Made by a program: the position numbers and the translations under genes. This document shows positions 1-8,089 of a stretch of DNA of 64,000 bases, one piece after another; the first letter of the stretch is position 1, and the number at the start of each line of letters is the position of its first letter. Source of the DNA: an uncultured Verrucomicrobiota bacterium (GTDB taxonomy: Bacteria; Verrucomicrobiota; Verrucomicrobiia; Verrucomicrobiales; Verrucomicrobiaceae); contig CAINGK010000072.1 of NCBI GenBank assembly GCA_903848465.1, positions 1-64,000 of the forward strand. Reading direction: 5' to 3'. The notes below the pieces were generated by a model. It ran no database searches, had not been told where the DNA came from, and saw only the letters and a list, made by a program, of their open reading frames with translations.

Positions 1-104
1 CCCTCCTGCGCCTCGTCTCCGCCCTGCTCTGCGAGCAAAGCGATGAGTGGAGCACCGGCAAAATTTACCTCAACATGAACTCCGCTGAACCATCCCAAAC
101 CTGA
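1..104 (+). mobile_element. IS256-family transposase, C-terminal end (cut by window edge)
   Basis: The frame opening at base 3 reads LLRLVSALLCEQSDEW then STGKIYLNMNS and stops at 102-104. This matches the usual C-terminal end of IS256/Mutator-type DDE transposases, where a basic helix is followed by an E-W-x-x-G-x-x-Y-L-N-M block. Only 33 residues are visible, so whether the element is intact cannot be judged. The AT-richer stretch just after the stop (about 105-130) is where the right terminal inverted repeat should lie, but its partner is outside the window. Confidence 0.75.
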
Positions 105-166
105 TCGCCACTTTTACAGAATAAAATTTGCGCCGCCAAACCCGGCAGGCAGCGTAAGTTATGTGC

Positions 167-195
167 TTGACTTTGTTCTAGGTCTTTCATAAACA
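167..195 (+). promoter_or_regulatory. Possible sigma-70 promoter for the small Lys/Ala-rich gene
   Basis: TTGACT at 167-172 matches a -35 box in five of six positions. CATAAA (188-193, spacer 15) or TAAACA (190-195, spacer 17) could act as the -10. Transcription would start about 20-25 bases before the ATG at 224. The call rests on sequence pattern alone. Confidence 0.4.
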
Positions 196-223
196 AGGCA
201 TTGTAATCCCAAATAAACCAACA

Positions 224-469
224 ATGACCCTATCCTCATCCCAACTGCGCCGCGCCGCCGCCCTTCAAGAAAAAATCGAAGCCATGCAATCGGAGCTGGC
301 ACAACTGCTCGGCGGTTCTGTTTCCGCAGCCCCCGCTGCTGAAGGCAAGCCCGGCAAAAAGAAGCGCGTGATGTCTGCCGCAGCTCGCAAAAAGATCGCT
401 GATGCTCAGCGCAAGCGCTGGGCCAAGCAGAAGTCCGCCGCCCCCGCCGCAGACAAGAAGGCCAAGTAA
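224..469 (+). CDS. Small Lys/Ala-rich basic protein, possibly nucleic-acid binding
   Basis: The protein has 81 residues. Residues 5-30 form a likely amphipathic helix, 31-44 are an Ala/Pro/Gly linker, and 45-70 are strongly basic with the core RVMSAAARKKIADAQRKRW, followed by an Ala/Lys tail. No signal peptide or cysteine is seen. Basic S-x-A-A-R-x-K-I-A-x-A-Q-x-x-R-W helices like this occur in small proteins of Verrucomicrobia and Planctomycetes and resemble DNA-contacting helices, but I cannot name a characterised family. The gene has its own promoter-like sequence and a strong terminator, so it is probably a separate transcription unit. There is no Shine-Dalgarno sequence before the ATG. 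A nucleoid-associated role is inference only. Confidence 0.7.
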   Translation: MTLSSSQLRRAAALQEKIEAMQSELAQLLGGSVSAAPAAEGKPGKKKRVMSAAARKKIADAQRKRWAKQKSAAPAADKKAK

Positions 470-477
470 GTTCCAGG

Positions 478-495
478 TTACGGTTGCAACCGTAA
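478..495. repeat. 18-bp perfect palindrome between stop codon and terminator
   Basis: TTACGGTTGCAACCGTAA reads the same on both strands. It starts 9 bases after the stop codon and ends 10 bases before the terminator stem. It could be a protein-binding site for a dimeric regulator or an mRNA 3-prime hairpin. Confidence 0.7.
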
Positions 496-505
496 TCAAC
501 AAGAA

Positions 506-539
506 GGCCCCAGTTCGAAAGAACTGGGGCCTTTGTTTT
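506..539 (+). terminator. Rho-independent terminator
   Basis: An 11-bp perfect stem (GGCCCCAGTTC at 506-516 and its complement at 521-531) closes a GAAA tetraloop and is followed by TTTGTTTT. It ends the small gene at 224-469. The T-rich tract lies only on the plus side. Confidence 0.9.
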
Positions 540-563
540 GGCAGCGGATGCTGAAGTGGAAAG

Positions 564-3053
564 TTACTTCACGAACATGGGATCGTCTGGATTGCCCTTG
601 CTCAGGAGGTAGGCCATAAGATCGAGGATGTCGTCCTCCTTGAGCATAAAGAGCAGGCCGGGCGGCATCATGCTGATCTTGCTTTCCTCTGTTTTCACCA
701 CCTTGCGCGCATCGACATTGGTGAAGTTATTGGGGTCCATCATGTTGGTGCAAACCATCATGATGTTCTCCTTCATGTTAGCGATACGACCCACCACCGT
801 GCTGCCATCCTTGAGCGTGAAGACTGTGCTGCCATACTGATCGCTGATCTCCTTGCTCGGCTCCAGAATGTGCTCCAGCAGATCACGCGGACTGTACTTG
901 CCCGCCACACTGGTCAGGTCCGGGCCGATAGCACCGCCTTCGTTGTTGAAGCGGTGGCAGGCGAAGCAGGTGACGGCACCAAACATGTTGCGTCCGTTTT
1001 GGAAGTTGCGATTGCCCTCCAGGCCGACGCCGAGCGACTTGCTCAGCTCAGCCAAAGTCCAGGCTTTGACGAACATCAGCGGCTGCGCCGTGAATGAAGG
1101 AGCCTTGATTTCCGGCTTGGCGTCCAGCACGTCCTTGATGGCCAGCTTTTCCTCCTCCGTCATGGTGGAGAGGGCATTCTGCTTGATCTCCCCCACGAAG
1201 AGGTCAAACGAAGCACCGCCCTTGTAATTCGCAGCGCGCAGGAACCAGCGGAAGTAGTCGGCACGCAGTTCTTTGGTCCAGCCAGCCTTCGCAAAACGCA
1301 GAATACGGGCGTAATCGATCTGCTCCTCCTGAGTTGGAGAGCCATTCACAAAGGGTTCGGCCTTGGCGACGACACTGGAGTCTCCCAGATAGACGAGCAG
1401 CTCGCACAGGTCACGATTTAAGGCCGGATCGTTCGTCGGGAACAATGGCGCAAGTTGCTTGATCAGCGACTCCTTCGTCGCGGCATCCGGCTCTCCCATG
1501 CGTGTGAAAGCGAGTGCGTAATCGCGGATCAGCGTGACGCGGTCGATGCCTTTGAGCGCCTTGAGGTCGATCTTGTTCAGCGCGGCAAGAATGGGCTGCT
1601 GGAGGGTTTTGTCGCCGCCGCTACTGCGGCTGAGGGCCATCAGGGCAGAGAGGGCGATGCGAGGATGGGTCTCCTTGAGCGCCTTGTCCTTCCAGGAGGC
1701 GATGGGCTGGTGCTCAATGGCGATGCGCGCGGCGAAGCGCACATTACGGTCGCTATCACCAAGCAGTTCCCAGCAGTAGTCAATGGCCTTGGGATCTTGT
1801 TTGCCATGAAAGGCCTCACAGCCCGCTCGCAGCCCCATCTTGGCATCGACTTGCAGCGTGGACAGCTTGGTGCCTTCGGTGCTTTCACCACCCACATAAG
1901 TCACGCGATAAAGCCCCGACTGCACCTTGCGGCCACCGACGCTTACATACATCGCGCCATCCTTCTTGGAGACTTCAATGTCAGTCAGTGGAAGTGGCGA
2001 GCCGCTCATGAACTCTTCGGCTACGCCGGTATAACCCGCGCCGTTTTCGCTGAGATGCACGGCATACATTTTGCCGTAGCTCCAGTCACAGATGAAGAGC
2101 GCATCTTGATACTTGGCGGGGAACTTGGCGCCATAACCAAAGGCCACGCCGGTGGGCGAGCCGGGGCCGATGTCCACCACGGGTGGCAGGCTGTCCTCCC
2201 AGCGCACGGGGAATTTCTTGCTACAGGTGCGCCAGCCGAAATCGCCGCCGCTCTGCATGAAGCACACGCGGGTGGGGCGGTACCAGGGCATGCCGGTGTC
2301 CCACTCCATGTCGGCGTCAAAGCCGAAGATGTCGCCCTTGCGGTTCATGGCGATGTCATAGGTGTTGCGCGTGCCGATGGTGATGAGTTCCCACTTTTTG
2401 CCATCGAGATCGGTCTTCGCCAGCCAGCCACCGGGCGCCAGTTTGTCGCGCATGAAGCCACGGCCCAGTAGCATGGGGAAAAGCTGGTCTTCAGCCCAGT
2501 TGCGTGGCACGAGGCTCGACTCGCAGTTCGGCTCCTCCAGTTGGTTGCCATCCTGGATATAGAGGCTCTTGCCGTCCGCGCCGAGGATAATGCCATGCGG
2601 TCCATGCTCGCCCGCCTTGCCGGGAAAGACGCGCAGCAATTCCACGGTATCGAATTGATCATCGCCGTTGGTATCCTTGCAGCGGTAGAGGCCGCGGCCC
2701 TGATACACTTCATCATTCACCACGCCGTAGAGCATGCCATTGTGAAATAGCAGCCCCTGGCAGTGACCGAAGTCGATGCTGAGCTTTTCCACCTTCGTCT
2801 CACCGGGGCTGCCATCCAGCGCCGGTGGGGTGATGCGGTAGAGTGCGCCGTATTGGTCGCTGCAGATCAGGCGGCCTTTATCGTCCTGGGTCATGGACAC
2901 CCAGGAACCTTCTTGCTCCTTGGGCACCGAATACAGCAGCTCCACTTTGAAGCCTTTGGCGATCTTGACCTTGTCCGCTGGCGTCGCATGATCGGCCAGT
3001 TGCGCGAACGAAGCTGTCGCGACGAGAAGTAGAGAGGTGATAACGAGTTTCAT
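564..3053 (-). CDS. PVC-type membrane-bound dehydrogenase with C-terminal cytochrome c domain
   Basis: An 829-residue exported protein. The start at 3053 is chosen because it begins MKLVITSLLLVATASFA, a clear signal peptide; the open frame extends 24 codons further upstream without one. The N-terminal half is a beta-propeller of the type annotated as Pirellula/Verrucomicrobium putative membrane-bound dehydrogenase. The middle is helical and HEAT-like. The C-terminal domain holds one haem-c motif, CFACH at about 696-700, with a downstream G-P-D-L-T segment. The family is abundant in PVC bacteria and is thought to oxidise periplasmic substrates, perhaps sugars, but the substrate is unknown. It is followed by an SGNH hydrolase on the same strand, about 85 bases away. 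Confidence 0.9.
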   Translation of the reverse strand: MKLVITSLLLVATASFAQLADHATPADKVKIAKGFKVELLYSVPKEQEGSWVSMTQDDKGRLICSDQYGALYRITPPALDGSPGETKVEKLSIDFGHCQGLLFHNGMLYGVVNDEVYQGRGLYRCKDTNGDDQFDTVELLRVFPGKAGEHGPHGIILGADGKSLYIQDGNQLEEPNCESSLVPRNWAEDQLFPMLLGRGFMRDKLAPGGWLAKTDLDGKKWELITIGTRNTYDIAMNRKGDIFGFDADMEWDTGMPWYRPTRVCFMQSGGDFGWRTCSKKFPVRWEDSLPPVVDIGPGSPTGVAFGYGAKFPAKYQDALFICDWSYGKMYAVHLSENGAGYTGVAEEFMSGSPLPLTDIEVSKKDGAMYVSVGGRKVQSGLYRVTYVGGESTEGTKLSTLQVDAKMGLRAGCEAFHGKQDPKAIDYCWELLGDSDRNVRFAARIAIEHQPIASWKDKALKETHPRIALSALMALSRSSGGDKTLQQPILAALNKIDLKALKGIDRVTLIRDYALAFTRMGEPDAATKESLIKQLAPLFPTNDPALNRDLCELLVYLGDSSVVAKAEPFVNGSPTQEEQIDYARILRFAKAGWTKELRADYFRWFLRAANYKGGASFDLFVGEIKQNALSTMTEEEKLAIKDVLDAKPEIKAPSFTAQPLMFVKAWTLAELSKSLGVGLEGNRNFQNGRNMFGAVTCFACHRFNNEGGAIGPDLTSVAGKYSPRDLLEHILEPSKEISDQYGSTVFTLKDGSTVVGRIANMKENIMMVCTNMMDPNNFTNVDARKVVKTEESKISMMPPGLLFMLKEDDILDLMAYLLSKGNPDDPMFVK

Positions 3054-3137
3054 GGTTGGCAAATAACGGCAGTGCGGCGCAGGAATAGCGCTGAAAGTTG
3101 GGTCAATAAAAGGTGGGGCCAGCATCCCTCCTCCGGG

Positions 3138-3881
3138 CTATTTCATGAGTTCCTTGACCTTGTCCTCGATGGCATTGGCCCACATCTGGTAGCCGGTCGG
3201 ATTGAGGTGGAGCAGGTCGGGCATGATTTCCTTCGGCAGGGTGCCGTCGGGCTTTAGGAAGGTGTTACCGATGTCCATGAAGTAGATGCGTTTGCCGTCT
3301 GCGAAGCCGGAGATGAGATTGTTCGTGGCGATGTTCTGTTTGCGCATCGCATCCTCCTTGGTGGCACCGCGTGGGAAGATGCCCAGCAGCAACACCTTCG
3401 CCTGCGGCTGTTTTTTGCCCAAGATGTCGAGGATCATCTTCACGCCCTCGGCGGTCTGCTTCGCGCTGCTGGTATAAACCACACCGCCATGCTCGGCGAC
3501 GGGGCGGCCCGAATGACCGGTATTGTTGGTGCCGATCATGAGTACCACGAGCTTCGGTTTGATGCCGTCAAAGTTGCCGTGTTGCAGACGCCAGATGACG
3601 TGCTCCGTGCGGTCCCCGCCGATGCCAAAATTTGCCGCCTTGTAGGGTGCCCAGGTTTTGGCCCAGACTTCCTTACCATTGCCTTCCCAGCCTTGGGTGA
3701 TCGAGTCCCCTAGAAACACGAGCTGTGCCTCGCCCTTCTTGGAGATTTCGTTGAAGCTCTCGTGGCGCTTCAACCAACCACCTTCACGCGGCTTGGGATC
3801 AATGGCGAGGTTCTTTGCCGTGTCAGCAAAGCTGGCGGCGGCAAGGCAGAGGGAGGCGAGCAGTAGGGCAGGGAGTTTCAT
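3138..3881 (-). CDS. Secreted SGNH/GDSL hydrolase (PAF-acetylhydrolase-like)
   Basis: A 247-residue protein with a signal peptide (residues 1-19). The start at 3881 is preferred over an upstream start at 3914 because the peptide then begins MKLPALLLASLCLAAASFA. SGNH blocks are visible: GDSIT with the nucleophile Ser60, the GIGGD glycine near 89, GTNN (117-120), and D-L-L-H with Asp222 and His225 as the remaining catalytic residues. These enzymes are esterases or deacetylases acting on acyl or acetyl esters, often on glycans in this phylum. The substrate cannot be told from sequence. Confidence 0.88.
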   Translation of the reverse strand: MKLPALLLASLCLAAASFADTAKNLAIDPKPREGGWLKRHESFNEISKKGEAQLVFLGDSITQGWEGNGKEVWAKTWAPYKAANFGIGGDRTEHVIWRLQHGNFDGIKPKLVVLMIGTNNTGHSGRPVAEHGGVVYTSSAKQTAEGVKMILDILGKKQPQAKVLLLGIFPRGATKEDAMRKQNIATNNLISGFADGKRIYFMDIGNTFLKPDGTLPKEIMPDLLHLNPTGYQMWANAIEDKVKELMK

Positions 3882-3940
3882 GGTGGCGAGTCGGCGATGA
3901 TGCCGGGAAGCCATGAAACAGGCAAGCCGTCATTGTTATT

Positions 3941-5008
3941 TCACGCCTTCAGCGCCCAATCCAGCAGGGCCTGTGCGTCGCGCCAAACGCCTTCGTGGCT
4001 ATCGTTGAGGATGACCACAATGCGGCGACGGCCGTTGCGTTCGCCGGTAGCCACGAGGCAGTAGCCAGCGGCTTCGGTGTAGCCGGTCTTCATGCCATCG
4101 CAGTAGCTGGCGGTGTGCAGCACGCGGTTGGTGTTGGCCAGATCAATGGATTTGCCGTCAGGCTTGATGAACTTGAAGCTCTGCAGCTTCACAATGCCAC
4201 GGATGTCGGGCAGCTTGTCTGCCGTCTTGGCAATGACGGCTAGGTCACGCGCCGTGCAGTAGGGACTGTCCTCGGTGAGGGGCGGCAGGCCATGCGGGTT
4301 GATGAAGTGCGTATTCTTCAGCCCGAGCGACTGGGCACGCGCATCCATCTTCGCTGCAAAGGCGGCTACGCTGCCGGCATTGTCCCGTGCAAGCGCCTGC
4401 GCGATGTCGTTGGAGCTTTTCACCAGCATCGCGCTGAGAAGCTGGCGGCGGGTGTATTGCTCCCCGACCCTGAGGCCGATCCGCACCGGGGCGCACTGCG
4501 TGTCCGCCAGCTCAATGGTGACCACTTTGTCGAGATCTCCTTCTTCGACCACGAGCAAGCCGGTCATGATTTTCGTGGTGCTGGCGATGGCACCGCGCTG
4601 GTCGGGATTCTTTTCAAACAATACATCGTCGTTCATCGGATCAATGACAATGCAGCGCCCAGCGCTAATCTGCGGAATGGAACCCCGGAGATTTTTGATT
4701 TCGATCTCACGACGCACCTTCTTGGTCTTTTCGATCTCCTCGGCAAGCTGCGTCTCCAGCTTCTTCTTGAGCTGTTCGACGGCTACTTCACGCGCGGCGA
4801 TGTCCGCTTTGGCCTGAGTGATCATCTGCTTCTCGGCAGCAAAATCATTCTCGCGTTTGGCAATAGCGGCAGCCTTCGCTTCCACCTCCTCCTCCCGCCA
4901 CTGCAGTTCCTGCTGACGTTTGGGGTCGTCGCAGCCTGGGATGGAAATGCACAGGAGACCGGCCAGCACAATGCGGCGGAAGAGGTGAGACTGACAGCGG
5001 AGGATCAT
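3941..5008 (-). CDS. D-alanyl-D-alanine carboxypeptidase (S11) lipoprotein with coiled-coil stalk
   Basis: A 355-residue protein. A short hydrophobic segment ends in a lipobox-like I-P-G-C with Cys26. Residues 30-105 are a charged coiled coil, and the rest is a penicillin-binding peptidase S11 domain with all three motifs: S-T-T-K (143-146), S-S-N (198-200) and K-T-G (307-309). It should trim the terminal D-Ala of peptidoglycan stem peptides, held off the membrane by the stalk. The ATG at 5008 follows the aroD stop by one base (TGA-A-ATG), suggesting translational coupling; a TTG at 5023 in frame is an alternative. The stalk sits before the catalytic domain, whereas common DacA enzymes have a C-terminal anchor. 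Confidence 0.88.
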   Translation of the reverse strand: MILRCQSHLFRRIVLAGLLCISIPGCDDPKRQQELQWREEEVEAKAAAIAKRENDFAAEKQMITQAKADIAAREVAVEQLKKKLETQLAEEIEKTKKVRREIEIKNLRGSIPQISAGRCIVIDPMNDDVLFEKNPDQRGAIASTTKIMTGLLVVEEGDLDKVVTIELADTQCAPVRIGLRVGEQYTRRQLLSAMLVKSSNDIAQALARDNAGSVAAFAAKMDARAQSLGLKNTHFINPHGLPPLTEDSPYCTARDLAVIAKTADKLPDIRGIVKLQSFKFIKPDGKSIDLANTNRVLHTASYCDGMKTGYTEAAGYCLVATGERNGRRRIVVILNDSHEGVWRDAQALLDWALKA

Positions 5009-5009
5009 T

Positions 5010-5720
5010 TCAAAGTTCAGCAAGGAGTTCTTTCAAGCGGGCGACGGGCCACTGCCCGGGAGCATTCGAAGCACCAATAAAGCCGTAATTCAGCAGGCTG
5101 CCACATTTAGCCAGCACCAGACGTGAAACACGCCCCCATGGCCCCATGCCCATGACGGAAAGACGCAGCCGATGGGTCTCCCCAGCCAGCTTCATGAGAC
5201 GCGCCAAATCATCCTGCGTGTTCAGGTAGGTGGCGATCTTGACCGCATCCAACCCCGCCTGCTGGGCGAAATTCACCGCCCCGCGCAGCACCTCGTCCGC
5301 TGGGGTGGCCTGAAAATCATGGAACGAGCCGACCACCGGCACGCCTACGGCACGCGCTTTCTGGACGATGCCCTGCATCTGCGCTGCGCTGCGCAGTTCC
5401 AGGTCGATCAGCGTGGCGAGATCCAGCAGGGGCTCGATCATCGCCGCGCGGGCAACAGGGTCTTCTGGTCCTAGCCCGCCTTCCGCTGGATGCCGTGCCG
5501 TGAGGAGCAGCGGCAGCGTATTGCCTGCCAGCTTGGCACGCAGTTCCGCCGCAGGGATCTGCAACTGGTCCAGGCGCAGTTCCGCCACATCACACAGGTT
5601 CGCGCGTGCAGCGGCGTCGAGCGAAGTGAAGTGCTCCAGGGCAGCGGCATCGGCCACCACTCCGACTGCCAGAGGGCGGGATGAGAAAAGCAGGTTTTTA
5701 GAGGAAACAAGTTGAGCCAT
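5010..5720 (-). CDS. aroD: 3-dehydroquinate dehydratase, type I
   Basis: A 236-residue cytosolic enzyme of the shikimate pathway that converts 3-dehydroquinate to 3-dehydroshikimate through a Schiff base. The family residues are present: E-L-R-L-D at 47-51, the catalytic His134 in GSFHDF, the Schiff-base Lys161 in AVKIATY, the SVMGMG segment and the C-terminal NAPGQW loop. It is slightly shorter than the Escherichia coli enzyme but complete. Its start codon overlaps the promoter of the divergent sugar transferase gene, and its stop is one base from the D,D-peptidase start. No other shikimate genes are in the window. Confidence 0.93.
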   Translation of the reverse strand: MAQLVSSKNLLFSSRPLAVGVVADAAALEHFTSLDAAARANLCDVAELRLDQLQIPAAELRAKLAGNTLPLLLTARHPAEGGLGPEDPVARAAMIEPLLDLATLIDLELRSAAQMQGIVQKARAVGVPVVGSFHDFQATPADEVLRGAVNFAQQAGLDAVKIATYLNTQDDLARLMKLAGETHRLRLSVMGMGPWGRVSRLVLAKCGSLLNYGFIGASNAPGQWPVARLKELLAEL

Positions 5721-5739
5721 TGGCTAGGCGGAGTATAAT
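5712..5739 (+). promoter_or_regulatory. Sigma-70 promoter for the sugar transferase gene
   Basis: TTGAGC at 5712-5717 and a perfect TATAAT at 5734-5739 are separated by 16 bases. Transcription would begin near 5746, about 34 bases before the ATG at 5780. This rules out the upstream in-frame TTG at 5720 as the translation start. The -35 box lies inside the first codons of the divergent aroD gene. Confidence 0.65.
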
Positions 5740-5779
5740 TTTAATAAATGTAAAAAAGTTTAGTATCTTACACGTCATT

Positions 5780-7174
5780 ATGCTGGGCCGGAAGCAAGAA
5801 ATCAATTTGCAGCTTACTGAACTGCTCGACAGCGCGCTCCTGGCGTTCTGCCTGTGGTTCGGGCACTTCCTGCGGGCAGACCTCGTACCGGTGTTCTTTC
5901 CTGATGCGGTGGAGATTCCCACGATGGACAAGTTTTACTGGGTGGTGGCGGTGGTGGCTCCGTTCACGCCCATCGTTCTGGAGGCACGCGGCTTCTACTC
6001 GAACATCTACAACAAGACGCCGGGGCGCTCGATCCGCCAGTTGGCGGAGGCGCTGGTCATCATCGGCATGGGCATCGCCTTCTGCATGGTGTTCTTCAAA
6101 TGGTCGGTCGAAAGCCGTGCCGTGGTGGTGTTCTCCGTGGCTCTGGGTGCTTTGTCGCTGCTACTGCGGGAGTCCTGGCAGCGCGAGATCCTGCGGCGGC
6201 AGATGGCTTCCGGCAAAGGCCGTGAGCGTGTCCTCATCGCTGGCGCAGAGGCCGATCTTGAGGTATTCCATGGCAACATGACTGCCGAACAGCGCGCCGA
6301 GATCGAGGTCGTGGGGCAGATCGACATCACGCAGCAACCGATTGCCGATCTCGTCGCAGCGCTGCATGAGCATTCCATCAAGCGCGTGCTGTTTGCCGCG
6401 CAGCATGTGCATTTCAGCAAGATCGAAGAAGCGGTGCAGGCGTGCGAAACCGAAGGAGTGGAGGCCTGGATCGCCGCCGATTTCTTCCAGACCGCCATCG
6501 CCCGTCCTACATTCGACGTGCTCGGCGGACGCTTGATGCTGGTGTTTCACTCCACACCGCAGGACTCCTGGGAGTTGCTCTTCAAAAGCATCGTGGACCG
6601 TGTAGGAGCGCTCATCCTTCTGCTGCTTTCCCTGCCACTGTGGCTCGTGGCCATCATTGGCATTCGTTTCAATTCACGTGGCCCGGTTTTCTTCAAGCAG
6701 GAACGCGCCGGGCACTACGGCAAACCCTTCATCATGTGGAAGTTCCGCACCATGCACCAGGGCGCAGAATCACAGCGCCAGGCATTGGAGACACACAACG
6801 AGATGGACGGTCCGGTCTTCAAGATCACCAACGACCCGCGCATCTTTGCCTTTGGCCGCTGGCTGCGCCGCACCAGCATCGATGAACTGCCCCAGCTCAT
6901 CAACGTGCTGTTTGGCGAAATGAGCCTCGTAGGCCCGCGTCCCCTGCCCGTCTATGAGATTCAGCGCATCGAAAAGCATGCGCAGCGCCGTCGTCTCAGC
7001 GTCAAACCCGGTCTCACGTGCCTGTGGCAGGTCACCGGCCGCAATGGCATCAAGAACTTCGAGGAATGGGTCGCTCTGGATCTCAAGTACATCGACAACT
7101 GGTCCTTCTGGCTCGATCTGCAAATCCTCGCGCAGACGTTACCTGCCGTGATCCGCGGTATTGGCGCGAGCTAA
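5780..7174 (+). CDS. Polyprenyl-phosphate sugar-1-phosphate transferase (exopolysaccharide initiation)
   Basis: A 464-residue membrane protein of the WcaJ/RfbP type. The N-terminal part has four or five membrane segments, then a Rossmann-like CoA-binding-type domain (about 150-250), a further hydrophobic segment (LILLLLSLPLWLVAIIGI) and the C-terminal bacterial sugar-transferase domain. The latter has the hallmark G-P-V-F-F-K-Q-E-R, K-F-R-T-M, R-R-T-S-I-D-E-L-P-Q, V-G-P-R-P and K-P-G-L-T-C-L-W-Q blocks. It should load the first sugar phosphate onto undecaprenyl phosphate for a surface polysaccharide. No polymerase, flippase or other EPS genes are adjacent. It converges on the N-ATPase operon. 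Confidence 0.9.
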   Translation: MLGRKQEINLQLTELLDSALLAFCLWFGHFLRADLVPVFFPDAVEIPTMDKFYWVVAVVAPFTPIVLEARGFYSNIYNKTPGRSIRQLAEALVIIGMGIAFCMVFFKWSVESRAVVVFSVALGALSLLLRESWQREILRRQMASGKGRERVLIAGAEADLEVFHGNMTAEQRAEIEVVGQIDITQQPIADLVAALHEHSIKRVLFAAQHVHFSKIEEAVQACETEGVEAWIAADFFQTAIARPTFDVLGGRLMLVFHSTPQDSWELLFKSIVDRVGALILLLLSLPLWLVAIIGIRFNSRGPVFFKQERAGHYGKPFIMWKFRTMHQGAESQRQALETHNEMDGPVFKITNDPRIFAFGRWLRRTSIDELPQLINVLFGEMSLVGPRPLPVYEIQRIEKHAQRRRLSVKPGLTCLWQVTGRNGIKNFEEWVALDLKYIDNWSFWLDLQILAQTLPAVIRGIGAS

Positions 7175-7180
7175 AGCAGG

Positions 7181-8089
7181 TCATGCCGCAGCGACGGCAT
7201 GGCCGTTGCGGCCCTCCTTGGCCAAAGCTTCATAGCCCGAGACCACGTCAAACAGCTCCTCATCAATGGAACTCTGGCGCAGGCGGTGAAAATTGCCGTG
7301 GAGGTGCTCCAGCAGGTCATCAATGTTCTTTTCGGCGCGCTGCATCGCTGCAAGACGGCTGGCGTTTTCACTGGCGAGAGATTCGGCGCAGGCGCGAAAG
7401 AGCGAGATGAAGAGGTATTCGCGGATGAGGGAACGCAGCGTGGCCGGAAGTTCGTTGAGGACTTCCGGCAGGATCTTCGTAGGCCAGGGCACCTTCGTCA
7501 GCTCCTTCTGCCAGATCTCATCGAGCGGCAGCAGTCGCTGGCTCACGGGCTCGTAGAGCGAGCCGCTTTGCGGATGATTGTGGAAGATGTACACCTGCTC
7601 ACAGCCGTCCTTGGCGCGCTGTGCTTCACTCTGGATCTGAATCTGAGCGACGAGCGGTGTGATGGCCTTGACGGAGTTGGGCACGGCGAAACGGCCCGCC
7701 ATGGTGAGGCCCGCATCCGCAAGGCGGGCATGGACGCGTTCACCCACAGCCCAGACCTGCGGCTTGCCGGGCAGTGCTGAGAGCGTCTTGATCGCATAGT
7801 CGGCAATGACATCATTGAACTGGCCGACGAGTCCCTGATCTGAACCAAACACGATGGCACCGATCACAGCGCCGCTGTCTGTCTGCCTGGGTGCCGGGGC
7901 ACGCTCGCCTTGGCGCAGACAGACGCTCAGCCCTAGCTCGACGGTGCGCCAATAGTCTGCCAGCGCATGCACCGATTGCTCGTACTGGCCGATGCTCGAC
8001 GCGGCCAGCGCCTTCATCGTGCGTACCACAGACTGAAGATCACCCGCGCTGCTGATTTGCCGCTGCAGGCTGGCGATGGTGTCGCTCAT
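7181..8089 (-). CDS. atpG: N-ATPase gamma subunit
   Basis: The 302-residue central-stalk subunit, last in the operon. It opens with a helix of the family type ([19 protein letters not shown]) and ends with a long helix ([21 protein letters not shown]) matching the C-terminal coiled coil of gamma subunits. Its start overlaps the atpA stop by four bases (ATGA). The last codons form a CATGCCG/CGGCATG hairpin between the convergent genes, without a T tract. It couples rotation of the c ring to catalysis in the alpha/beta hexamer. Confidence 0.9.
   Translation of the reverse strand: MSDTIASLQRQISSAGDLQSVVRTMKALAASSIGQYEQSVHALADYWRTVELGLSVCLRQGERAPAPRQTDSGAVIGAIVFGSDQGLVGQFNDVIADYAIKTLSALPGKPQVWAVGERVHARLADAGLTMAGRFAVPNSVKAITPLVAQIQIQSEAQRAKDGCEQVYIFHNHPQSGSLYEPVSQRLLPLDEIWQKELTKVPWPTKILPEVLNELPATLRSLIREYLFISLFRACAESLASENASRLAAMQRAEKNIDDLLEHLHGNFHRLRQSSIDEELFDVVSGYEALAKEGRNGHAVAAA

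Noticed and set aside
7172-7203. Hairpin CATGCCG/CGGCATG between the sugar transferase and atpG
   Set aside because: A stem exists at the convergent junction, but no T tract follows on either strand, so I do not call it a terminator.
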